From contig JACKFD010000013.1 in NCBI GenBank assembly GCA_020632655.1, positions 92,471-156,470 on the forward strand: a DNA stretch of 64,000 nt. The letters run 5' to 3'. This document shows positions 54,562 through 62,238 of this stretch, one piece after another (positions within the stretch are counted from its first letter, which is position 1; each line of letters opens with the position of its first letter). This stretch comes from Spirochaetaceae bacterium (GTDB taxonomy: Bacteria > Myxococcota_A > UBA9160 > UBA4427). The translations under genes and the position numbers were made by a program. The notes below the pieces were generated by a model. The model worked only from the letters and a program-made list of their open reading frames with translations, searched no databases and had not been told where the DNA came from.

Positions 54562-55785
54562 TCAGGTGACGACGCCTTCTCGGCGCAGCGTCGCGAGCTC
54601 GTCGTCGCCCAGGCCGAGGTCGGCGCGCAGGATCTCCCGCGTGTGCTCGCCGACCAGCGGCCATTTCGTCGTGGGGCCTTCCGGGCTGCCGGAGAACTTG
54701 ATCGGGTTGCCGTGCACGCGGACGGCGCCGGTCGGGCTCGTCGGCGTCGGCACCTCGATGATCATCTCGTGCGCGCGCACGTGCGGGTCTTCGAAGAGGT
54801 CCTCGCCCTCGTAGCTCGGTCCCGCGACGACGCCGGCCTCGGCGAAGATGCGGCTCACCTCGAGCTTCGTCTTGTCCGCCGCCCAGCTCTCGAGCGCCGG
54901 TCGGATCACGCCCTCGAGGTTCGCACTCCAGCCTTCGCGCGTCGCGAAGCGCGGATCCTCGAGCCAGTCTCGCCGACCGATCACGTCGCAGAGCCGCTCG
55001 AATTGATGCTCGCGGCCGACCTGCAGCACGAAGAGTCCGTCCTTCGCGGAGAAGGATTGCAGGATGCCGGGCCAGGCGGCGATGCTCTGGTCGTCGATGC
55101 CGATCGAGGGACCGAAGGCGACCATGTCCATGATCGAGATCATCGCGTCGAGCATTGCGACGTCGACCTTCTGTCCCCGCCCCGTGCGATCGCGGCCGCG
55201 CAAGGCTGCGAGCAGGCCGATCATGGCGAAGAGGCCCGTACCGATGTCGCCGATCGCGCCGGCGACGCCGATGTTCGGCCGGCGACCGGGCTCGGGGCGG
55301 AAGGAGTAGAAGCCGCCCATCGCCTCGGCGACCACGGCGTAGGCCGGCCAGCTGCCGTAGGGCGTCTCGCGCAGGCTGCCGAAGCCCGAGACCGAGACGT
55401 AGACGAGGCCCGGGTGCAGCTTCGCGAGCGCCTCGTACCCGATCCCGAGTCGCTCCATCGTGCCGGGCTTGAAGTTCTCCGTCACGACGTCGTATTTCGG
55501 GACGAGTCGGCGCAAGAGCTCGGCACCCTTCGGATTCTTCAGGTCGATGCCGAGGCTGCGCTTGGCGAGGTTGTTGCGCAGGAAGGTCGCGCCCGCCTGC
55601 GAGCCGTCGCGATCCTCGATCGCAGGCAGGCTCGAGCGACCCGACTCGCCGCGGGTCGGATGCTCGACCTTCACGACATCGGCGCCCATGCGCGCGAGCA
55701 GCTGGGTGCCGAAGGGCATGGCCTGCATCTGCTCGACGGCCAGGATGCGTACGCCTTCGAGGGGCAGGGGCTGTTTCGGATCCAT
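54562..55785 (-). CDS. CaiB/BaiF CoA-transferase
   Basis: Encodes 407 residues of a class-III CoA-transferase. LEGVRILAVEQMQAMPFGTQLLARMGADVVKVEHP is the family N-terminus, TFLRNNLAKRSLGIDLKNPKG binds CoA, and GAIGDIGTGLFAMIGLLAAL carries the Asp expected to form the acyl-anhydride. It transfers CoA between organic acids. A second, diverged copy follows the same direction 95 bases upstream. Convergent with the molybdopterin gene. Confidence 0.93.
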   Translation of the reverse strand: MDPKQPLPLEGVRILAVEQMQAMPFGTQLLARMGADVVKVEHPTRGESGRSSLPAIEDRDGSQAGATFLRNNLAKRSLGIDLKNPKGAELLRRLVPKYDVVTENFKPGTMERLGIGYEALAKLHPGLVYVSVSGFGSLRETPYGSWPAYAVVAEAMGGFYSFRPEPGRRPNIGVAGAIGDIGTGLFAMIGLLAALRGRDRTGRGQKVDVAMLDAMISIMDMVAFGPSIGIDDQSIAAWPGILQSFSAKDGLFVLQVGREHQFERLCDVIGRRDWLEDPRFATREGWSANLEGVIRPALESWAADKTKLEVSRIFAEAGVVAGPSYEGEDLFEDPHVRAHEMIIEVPTPTSPTGAVRVHGNPIKFSGSPEGPTTKWPLVGEHTREILRADLGLGDDELATLRREGVVT

Positions 55786-55880
55786 CGCGCTCGTTCTCAC
55801 TCCTCGCCGATCCGCGTCGGCGTCCTGGGTTCGTCGCTTCGGTCGCGCGGGACGCGTCCGTTCTTCGTAGCTCGCTTTCG

Positions 55881-57035
55881 TCAGGCCGTCTGCGTCGGCA
55901 TCCCGAGCTCGGCCAGGATTTCCTGCGTGTGCTCGCCGAGTCGCGGCGCCGGTCGCTCGTAGGCCGTGGGCGTCCGATCGAAGCGCGCGGCGGCGCGCGG
56001 CTGTCGGAGCCGACCCGCGACGGGATGCTCCGACTCGAACAGGAGCCCGTTCTCCACGACCTGCGGATGCCGGATCACCTCGGACAGCGGCAGGATCGGC
56101 GCGCAGGGTACCTGCTCCCGATCGAGCAGCTCGAGCCATTCGGCCGTCGTCCGCGTGCGCAGCACGTCCGCCGTCTGATCGAGGCGCTCCTTCGCGTAGG
56201 CGACGCGGCCGGCCGCCGTGCGGAAGCGATCGTCGTCGAGCCACTCGGGATGCCCGAGCGCGCGCGTGAGCCCCTGCCACTCCGAGTCCGAGACCGCGCC
56301 CGCCGTCATGTAGCCGTCCGCCGTCTCGAAGACGAGGTCCTGGGCGAGCGCGTTGCGCGGCACGTCGTTCTCTTCCCCGACGAATGTCATCCCCGCGAAG
56401 CCCTCCGGCCAGGCGAGCGCCACCATCGCGTCGATCATCGAGAGCCGCACGTGCTGTCCCTCGCCCGTCCGCTCGCGCGCGAGCAGTGCCGCCGTGATCG
56501 CCTGGGCCGCCGTGATCGCCGTGATCTTGTCGGGAATGATCAGCCGACACATGGCCGGCCGACCCGCGCCGCGATTGCCCTGGATCGTCGCGAGGCCCGA
56601 GAGCGCCTGCACGATCGGGTCGTACACACGCTTGTGTGCGTAGGGTCCCGTCTCGCCGAAGCCCGAGATCGAGACGTAGACGAGGTCGGGGCGTAGGCGG
56701 CGCAGATCCGGCTCGCCGATCCCCATCCGCTCCGCGACACCGGGCCGGAAGTTCTGCACGACGACGTCCGCCGTCGCGACGAGCCGCTCGAAGGCCTCGC
56801 GATCATGCGCCTGCTTGAGATCGAGCACGATCGAGCGCTTGTTGCGGTTGGTCGTCGCGAAGGTCGCCGTGATGCCTTCCTTCGACACGCCGAGCCGCCG
56901 CACGAGGTCGCCCACGCCGGGGCTCTCGACCTTGATCACGTCGGCGCCCTGATCGGCGAGCAGACAGGTCGCCATCGGGCCCGAGATCATGGTCGTGAGG
57001 TCGACGATCCGATGGCCGTCGAGGGGGCCGGGCAT
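55881..57035 (-). CDS. CaiB/BaiF CoA-transferase, second copy
   Basis: Encodes 384 residues from the ATG at 57035, where AGGAG lies just upstream. GHRIVDLTTMISGPMATCLLADQGADVIKVES, TTNRNKRSIVLDLKQ and the LIIPDKITAITAAQAITAALLAR helix are family features; the Asp of DKITA is at the catalytic position. It differs substantially from its neighbour, so the pair may form a heteromer or serve two acids. Divergent from the thioredoxin-like/selenoprotein operon across 239 bases in which I see no other gene. Confidence 0.9.
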   Translation of the reverse strand: MPGPLDGHRIVDLTTMISGPMATCLLADQGADVIKVESPGVGDLVRRLGVSKEGITATFATTNRNKRSIVLDLKQAHDREAFERLVATADVVVQNFRPGVAERMGIGEPDLRRLRPDLVYVSISGFGETGPYAHKRVYDPIVQALSGLATIQGNRGAGRPAMCRLIIPDKITAITAAQAITAALLARERTGEGQHVRLSMIDAMVALAWPEGFAGMTFVGEENDVPRNALAQDLVFETADGYMTAGAVSDSEWQGLTRALGHPEWLDDDRFRTAAGRVAYAKERLDQTADVLRTRTTAEWLELLDREQVPCAPILPLSEVIRHPQVVENGLLFESEHPVAGRLRQPRAAARFDRTPTAYERPAPRLGEHTQEILAELGMPTQTA

Positions 57036-57274
57036 GGGGGCTCCTGGGCGTGGCGCGTGCAGGCCGGGCCGGGTCGGGCCGGCTTCGGGGCACGCAGGCG
57101 AGGGCATACGCTAGCAGGACCCGCGCGCCGGTCGGACGTCCGGTCTGGGTTATGCTCGGCTGCTCGGTTGTCGCGTGGGCCGCTGCCGGTCGTGGCCGCG
57201 GACACGCACGCGGCGATCGCGAGTCCTTCCTCCGATCGGGTCCGGCGAGGGCCCGGAATCCGGGAGCCGAGCCC

Positions 57275-58759
57275 TTGGCCACGAATCCTGCCCAGGCCGC
57301 GGATGCGCAGGAGAGCGACGAAGCGGGCGCGCGGCCGCCCCTTCCGTCGGGCGTCGTCGCCTTCGTGAAGCGCGACTGCCCGACCTGCGAGCTCGTCGCG
57401 CCGGTCCTGGCCGCGCTCGCGAAGCGCGTGCCGCTCACGGTCTACACGCAGGACGATCCCGGCTTTCCCGAGGCGCTCTCGCCCGTCGACGACACGGCGC
57501 TCGCGGTCTCGTGGCAGCACGGGATCGAGGCCGTGCCGACGCTGTTGCGCGTCGAGTCGGGGCGCGAGGTCGAGCGCGCCGTCGGCTGGCATCGCGAGGA
57601 GTGGGAGGCGCTCTCGGGCGTCGAGGGTCTCGGGCCGGGGCTGCCGGCGCTGCGGCCCGGCTGCGGCTCGCTCTCGGTCGACCCCGCGCATGCGCCCGCG
57701 CTGCGGGCGCGATTCGAAGGCGGGAAGCTCCATGCGCGCCGCGTCGCGCTCTCGTCGCTCGAGGACGAGATGGAGATCGCCTTCGAGCGCGGCTGGAGCG
57801 ACGGGCTACCCGTCGTGCCGCCGACCGAGGCGCGGGTGCTCGCCATGCTCGATGGCACGGATCGCGATCCGCAGGACATCGTCGCGACCGTGCCGCCGGA
57901 TCTCGTGCCCTGCACGGTCGAGAAGGTCGCGATCAACGCGGTGATGGCGGGCTGCCGACCGGAGTATCTGCCCGTCGTGCTCACGGCCGTCGAGGCCGCC
58001 TGCACCGATGCCTTCAACGTGCACGGGCTGCTCGCGACGACGATGTCGGCGGGGCCCGTGCTGATCGTGAACGGTCCGATCCGGCGGCGGATCGGCATGA
58101 ACTCGGGCAAGAACGTCTTCGGCCAGGGCAATCGCGCCAACTCGACGATCGGCCGCGCGCTCCAGCTCGTCGTGCGCAACGTCGGCGGTGGCCGACCCGG
58201 CGACGTCGATCGCGCGACGCTCGGCAATCCCGGCAAGGTCGGCTTCTGCTTCGCCGAGGACGAGGAAGGCTCGCCCTGGACGCCGCTCGCGACGGACTTC
58301 GGACTCGAAGCGGGCACGAATGCCGTCACGCTCTTTCCGGGGGAGGGGCCGCGCACGATCGTCGACCAGCTCTCGCGCGAGCCCGAGTCGCTCTCGCGCA
58401 GCTTCGCGGCGGCACTGCGCTCGATGCTCTCGCCGAAGATGGCGCTCGCCTTCGACGTCGTGCTCGTCGTCTCGCCCGAGCACGCGCGCATCTACCGCGA
58501 GGCCGGATGGTCGAAGGAGGACCTGCGCGCGAAGCTGCACGCGCTGACCCTCATGCCGGGCGACGAGCTCGTACGCGGCGCCGGCGGGATCGCCGAGGGG
58601 TTGCCGGAGGGCGTGCGCGGACAGTCGATCCCGAAGTTCCGGCCCGACGGGATCCACATCGTCCATGCGGGCGGCGGCGCGGGGCTCTTCTCGGCGATCA
58701 TCCCGGGCTGGGCGAATGGCGCGATGGGCAGTCAGACCGTCTGCCGCGCGATCGATTGA
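57275..58759 (+). CDS. thioredoxin-like protein with large conserved C-terminal domain, partner of UGSC selenoprotein
   Basis: Encodes 494 residues from a TTG that has GGGAG eight bases upstream; an ATG at 57152 is in frame but would add an Arg-rich lead. Residues 18-120 are a thioredoxin-like fold with FVKRDCPTCELVAPVL (Cys35, Cys38) and IEAVPTLLRVESG as the cis-Pro loop. A domain of about 340 residues follows, with GWSDGLPVVPPTEARVLAML, VEKVAINAVMAGCRPEYLPVVL, MSAGPVLIVNGPIRRR and a GNPGKVGFCFAED segment; I do not recognise its activity. No signal peptide, so cytoplasmic. It is followed after 63 bases by the UGSC selenoprotein, suggesting electron transfer between the CPTC and Sec/Cys centres. 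Confidence 0.85.
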   Translation: MATNPAQAADAQESDEAGARPPLPSGVVAFVKRDCPTCELVAPVLAALAKRVPLTVYTQDDPGFPEALSPVDDTALAVSWQHGIEAVPTLLRVESGREVERAVGWHREEWEALSGVEGLGPGLPALRPGCGSLSVDPAHAPALRARFEGGKLHARRVALSSLEDEMEIAFERGWSDGLPVVPPTEARVLAMLDGTDRDPQDIVATVPPDLVPCTVEKVAINAVMAGCRPEYLPVVLTAVEAACTDAFNVHGLLATTMSAGPVLIVNGPIRRRIGMNSGKNVFGQGNRANSTIGRALQLVVRNVGGGRPGDVDRATLGNPGKVGFCFAEDEEGSPWTPLATDFGLEAGTNAVTLFPGEGPRTIVDQLSREPESLSRSFAAALRSMLSPKMALAFDVVLVVSPEHARIYREAGWSKEDLRAKLHALTLMPGDELVRGAGGIAEGLPEGVRGQSIPKFRPDGIHIVHAGGGAGLFSAIIPGWANGAMGSQTVCRAID

Positions 58760-58822
58760 GGATGGGCGCGTCGGCCGCGACGTCGACGCGATCCGGAAGC
58801 GAATAGAGAAGGAGAACGCATC

Positions 58823-59347
58823 ATGACCATCCTGCTCGACCCGACCAGCGAGCGCGTGCCCGCCGCCCGCGAGCGCGCCGCGCGGCTCGCCTCGATCGAG
58901 GGCCGCACGATCGGCCTCCTCGACATCGCCAAGATGCGCGGCGACGTCTTCCTCGACCGCCTCGAGGAGCGACTCGCGGAGCGCGGCGCGAAGGTCCTGC
59001 GCTTCAAGAAGCCGACCTTCACGAAGCCCGCGCCGATCGACCTGCGCCAGGAGATTGCCGAGCGATGTGACGCCGTCGTCGAGGCGCTCGCGGATTGAGG
59101 GAGCTGCACGTCGTGCAGTGTGCACGACATGACGGACCTCGAGGATCGCGGCCTGCCGACCGTCTTCGTCTCGACGGTCGAGTTCGTGGACGGTGCGGAG
59201 GCGCAGGCGAAGGCGCTCGGGACGACGCCGATCGCGGTGTACGTCGCGCATCCGATCCAGGATCGGACGGACGAGGAGATGCGGGCGCTGGCGGATGGGG
59301 CGTTCGCGGAGGTGGTGGCGAGCTTGGTGGGGGAAGGACGGGCCTAA
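58823..59347 (+). CDS. UGSC-family selenoprotein (in-frame UGA read as selenocysteine)
   Basis: Encodes 174 residues if the TGA at 59096-59098 is read as selenocysteine (Sec92). The frame before the TGA (91 residues: RTIGLLDIAKMRGDVFLDRL, VLRFKKPTFTKPAP, CDAVVEALAD) continues without shift after it as GSCTSCSVHDMTDLEDRGLPTVFV and HPIQDRTDEEMRALADGAF to a TAA. The D-U-GSCTSC motif defines the UGSC family. A hairpin suited to be the SECIS lies right after the UGA. AAGGAG seven bases before the ATG is a strong ribosome site. Family function is unknown, presumably redox. Standard gene calling would end it at the TGA and lose Sec92, Cys95 and Cys98. SelA/B/C/D must be encoded elsewhere. Confidence 0.92.
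59099..59128 (+). promoter_or_regulatory. bacterial SECIS-like hairpin after the UGA
   Basis: GTCGTGCA (59110-59117) and TGCACGAC (59121-59128) pair perfectly over 8 bp around a GTG loop at 59118-59120. The loop begins with G and lies 19 bases after the UGA, within the spacing I recall for bacterial SECIS elements (about 16-37). An alternative, overlapping 6-bp stem (CTGCAC/GTGCAG, 59104-59118, loop GTC) excludes the first one. Confidence 0.8.
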
Positions 59348-59367
59348 CGGCGAAGACGTCGAGACGA

Positions 59368-60204
59368 CTAGGAGCTCGTGTCATTCCTTCCGGATGAACC
59401 GGTAGCGCCTCGTTCCAGCGTGCCTACCCATGTCGCGCGAGCCCGGCCGCAACCGGGATGCACGTTCGCGATGCCCGCGACCCTCGGCTCCGTGTTCGCC
59501 GTGCACCCGGCGCCCCCCGTCAAGCACGCCTGCATCCAATCCTGCTGCGCGCCCAGGTGCGGTGCGACCAGTAGGCCGCCACTCTCGCTCCATACGATTT
59601 CGATCGATTGATCCCCCGATTCGTTCCAGCACCGCCAGGTACCGACCTTGCTGCCGTCCGCCCACTGGCCGCGCACGCGCATCCGGCCCGTCGGGTACCA
59701 CTGGACGTAGGGGCCATCCAGGCGATCCGCCTGGTAGTGATATTCCGCGCGCGCGACACCGGATGGGTGATGGACCCGCATGACCTCGCTTCCGTCGGCG
59801 GGGTCGAGCGTCATGCGCGAGTCGATTGCACCGTCGGCCCCGAAGAGCGAAGTCTCGATCTGGTGTCCGTTCTCGTCGAACCTCGTCGTGAGCCAGACGT
59901 TGCCACGCTCATCGAAGAGGAGACTGGTCCCGGCATCCTTGCCATCACGGCTGTGCGCAACGCCCGCGAAGCGATCGTCGATCCAGATCAGAGTTGGACC
60001 GCTCGCTATGCCCTCCCTGTCTACGCAGATGGCCGCGGTCCGAACCGGGCCTTCGCCGCCGAGCATCGTCCACGGTCGATCGGAGCCGAGCAGGATCCTG
60101 CCGCCGTCCGGGCAGATCGCCGAGATCGGGTACACGGGCGGAGCCAGGAGAGCGAAGGCGACGGCGCCGGCGAGGAACGCGACGAGGAGGGGGCTCCACT
60201 TCAT
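59368..60204 (-). CDS. membrane-anchored YwqK/MORN-variant repeat protein
   Basis: Encodes 278 residues from the ATG at 60204. A signal anchor (LLVAFLAGAVAFALLAPPVYP) leads to repeats of the MORN-variant type: EYHYQADRLDGPYVQWYPTGRMRVRGQWADGSKVGTWRCWNESG is split in two units near residues 170-215. Such repeats occur in YwqK-like antitoxins and in many unrelated surface proteins; no toxin gene is adjacent. The last 45 residues carry three cysteines. The frame upstream of 60204 overlaps the opposite gene and is not used. Confidence 0.75.
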   Translation of the reverse strand: MKWSPLLVAFLAGAVAFALLAPPVYPISAICPDGGRILLGSDRPWTMLGGEGPVRTAAICVDREGIASGPTLIWIDDRFAGVAHSRDGKDAGTSLLFDERGNVWLTTRFDENGHQIETSLFGADGAIDSRMTLDPADGSEVMRVHHPSGVARAEYHYQADRLDGPYVQWYPTGRMRVRGQWADGSKVGTWRCWNESGDQSIEIVWSESGGLLVAPHLGAQQDWMQACLTGGAGCTANTEPRVAGIANVHPGCGRARATWVGTLERGATGSSGRNDTSS

Positions 60205-60445
60205 GGGCCGGAAATCGACGGCCCGACCGCTCTGCTTTAGACCCCAGACGCGTTCTGCCTTCGTCGCCTGGCGCCCGTCCCACCGGATCCACGTTGGACT
60301 ACCGCTCGTGGTGCGAAATGATCCCCCCATCCTGCTCCATTGGCGTTGTGAGGGGTCCTGAGTCGTTCGTTGATCTCGAGTCTTGGCATTCGCCCGGCCG
60401 GCACGGTAGTAGTCTCCTTCGCAGCGGATCCAAGGAAGCCGCCCC

Positions 60446-60814
60446 ATGAAACCCTTCGTCTGGATCTCCCTCCTCCACGCCGTCGTCGTTTCGATTGCCG
60501 AGATCGCCCGGAACCAGGGTGGCTGGCAATGGTGGCCGTTCTGGACGATCGACTTCGTCGCGGCCGCGCTGCTCTTCGCTGGCGGGCTTGCGCTCGCGCG
60601 CAGATGGACGCTTCCTGGCGCGCTCGTGCTGACGGCGGGATGGGGGTTCTCGACGGCGATGAACTGGATGAGCTTCGCGTCGCACCTCGAGGCGAACCTG
60701 CGCGACGACGCCTCTGTCGAGCCCATCGCCTACGCGGCGGGGTATGGCGTTTTCAGATCGGCAATCTGTCTGGTGCTCAGCGTGATCCTGTTACGCCCGC
60801 CGCAGTTGGATTGA
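60446..60814 (+). CDS. small multi-pass membrane protein
   Basis: Encodes 122 residues with about four hydrophobic helices (FVWISLLHAVVVSIAEIA, FWTIDFVAAALLFAGGLALA, LPGALVLTAGWGFSTAMNW and FRSAICLVLSVILL). AAGGAAG precedes the ATG. No family or partner is recognised. Confidence 0.75.
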   Translation: MKPFVWISLLHAVVVSIAEIARNQGGWQWWPFWTIDFVAAALLFAGGLALARRWTLPGALVLTAGWGFSTAMNWMSFASHLEANLRDDASVEPIAYAAGYGVFRSAICLVLSVILLRPPQLD

Positions 60815-61051
60815 GTCATCTCCCCGGGCTTTCCGAGCACGTGTGTGTCCCTCGATCGAATCTTCGTGATCGAGGTCCCCGGCTCGGGGAAGCCGAGCCA
60901 GGTCATTCGGAGCGACGAGCGCGCTCCCCGGCCCGCACGCCGCCGCCCCCGCTTTCCGGCACGTCTCGGATCCTCTACAACCCCGGGTGTACGCGTCGCC
61001 TCGCGTCGACGATGCGACGAGCCCTTCGCCCCGTCGATCATGGAGACTCCA

Positions 61052-61657
61052 ATGCGTGCGCTCTCGCTCCTCGTCTGCTTGTCGATCATCCTGCAAGGCG
61101 CACCCGCACTCGCCGATTTCGAGAGCCGAGCGAATGCGCCCGAGGCGCGACGCGTCGACCCCGCGCCATCCTCTCGCCTCTCCCACGCATGGCCGCCTCT
61201 CGGCTCGATCTACCAGGTCGCCCAGCTCGAGGGCGATGGGACGAGCGCGACCGACCTGGACCGACGCATCGCCGAGCTCGAAGCGAAGCAGGGTGCGATC
61301 AGCACGAAGCCGGCAAAGATCGGCATGATCACGGGCGGCGCCGTCGCGGGGATCGGGGCGAGCGTGGCGCTCGTCTGCTGGATCATCAATTCGCAGAGCG
61401 GCATCAACTGCTCGGGTGACGGGGCGGCGGTCGGCGATCCGTCGATGACGGGAATATCTCTGATCGTGATGATGAGCGGAATCGGCCTCGCCGGTCTGAG
61501 CGGCCTCCTCTACGTGCATCAGGAGAAGCGACGTGACGAGCTCGGCCGCGAGATCCTCGACCTGCGCCGGAGCCGGGATGCCGCGACCGCATCGATGCCC
61601 GACGTGCATTTCGACGTCGCGGGGGGCCGAGGGCTCAGGCTCGATTGGCGGTTCTGA
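61052..61657 (+). CDS. secreted membrane protein with coiled-coil segments, unknown function
   Basis: Encodes 201 residues from an ATG at 61052 with GGAG six bases upstream (an ATG at 61040 is in frame). A signal peptide (LLVCLSIILQGAPALA) precedes a helical segment DLDRRIAELEAKQGAI, then two membrane helices (GMITGGAVAGIGASVALVCWII and ISLIVMMSGIGLAGLSGLLYV) and a basic helix EKRRDELGREILDLRRSRD. No family recognised. Confidence 0.7.
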   Translation: MRALSLLVCLSIILQGAPALADFESRANAPEARRVDPAPSSRLSHAWPPLGSIYQVAQLEGDGTSATDLDRRIAELEAKQGAISTKPAKIGMITGGAVAGIGASVALVCWIINSQSGINCSGDGAAVGDPSMTGISLIVMMSGIGLAGLSGLLYVHQEKRRDELGREILDLRRSRDAATASMPDVHFDVAGGRGLRLDWRF

Positions 61658-61661
61658 GCCC

Positions 61662-62159
61662 TTGGACGTCGGCGCACTCGTTCTCGAACGCGTCCGGCTC
61701 GAAGATCGCGCGGCACTGGAAGCGCTCTTCGACGACTACCTGCGCGAGCTGGCGTCGCATCGGGATGTCGCGGTCGGCGCGACGGACGCGCGCAGCCATC
61801 CCTATCTGCCCCTGTACTGGGCGGAGCCTGGTCGGCATCCCTTCTTCATCGTCGACGAGGGGCGCCGAAGCGGCTTCGCGATGGTGCGCGAGGTTCCGAG
61901 CGAGGCTGTCGTCCAGATGGCCGAGTTCTTCCTCGCGCCCGGGGTGCGGCGACGCGGTCTCGGTCGGCAGGCGGTCGCGGAGATCTGGCGGCGACTCCCG
62001 GGAGATTGGCAGCTGCAGGTGCACGTGCGGAACGAGGCGGGCATTGCCCTCTGGGATCGCTGCGTACGTGCGTCCGCGCGCGGCGAAGTCCGGGTGTACG
62101 AGGTGATCGAGGACGACGGGCGACGCCTTCAATTCGACTTCGAGATCCCCGCGCGCTGA
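61662..62159 (+). CDS. GNAT-type acetyltransferase
   Basis: Encodes 165 residues from a TTG four bases after the previous stop. ALFDDYLRELASHRD, HPFFIVDEGRRSGFAMV and the acetyl-CoA loop VRRRGLGRQAVAEIWRRL, then VHVRNEAGIALWDRC, are in GNAT order. The substrate is unknown. The frame is open back into the preceding gene, so an overlapping start cannot be ruled out. Confidence 0.8.
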   Translation: MDVGALVLERVRLEDRAALEALFDDYLRELASHRDVAVGATDARSHPYLPLYWAEPGRHPFFIVDEGRRSGFAMVREVPSEAVVQMAEFFLAPGVRRRGLGRQAVAEIWRRLPGDWQLQVHVRNEAGIALWDRCVRASARGEVRVYEVIEDDGRRLQFDFEIPAR

Positions 62160-62238
62160 AACGTCCGGGTCCGGTCGCTTCGAGCGCGACCCGCACGGCA
62201 TCGACTCCAGCCTCTACCGTCTGGACTCGGGCTCTACC

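Noticed and set aside
58823..59098. A complete 91-residue protein ending at the TGA, followed by a separate small gene from 59120
   Set aside because: The second part is in the same frame, has no ribosome site, lacks a fold start, and the junction matches the UGSC motif with a SECIS-like hairpin.
59368..60204. YwqK-type antitoxin of a toxin-antitoxin system
   Set aside because: MORN-variant repeats are widespread, the protein has a signal anchor, and no toxin gene adjoins it.
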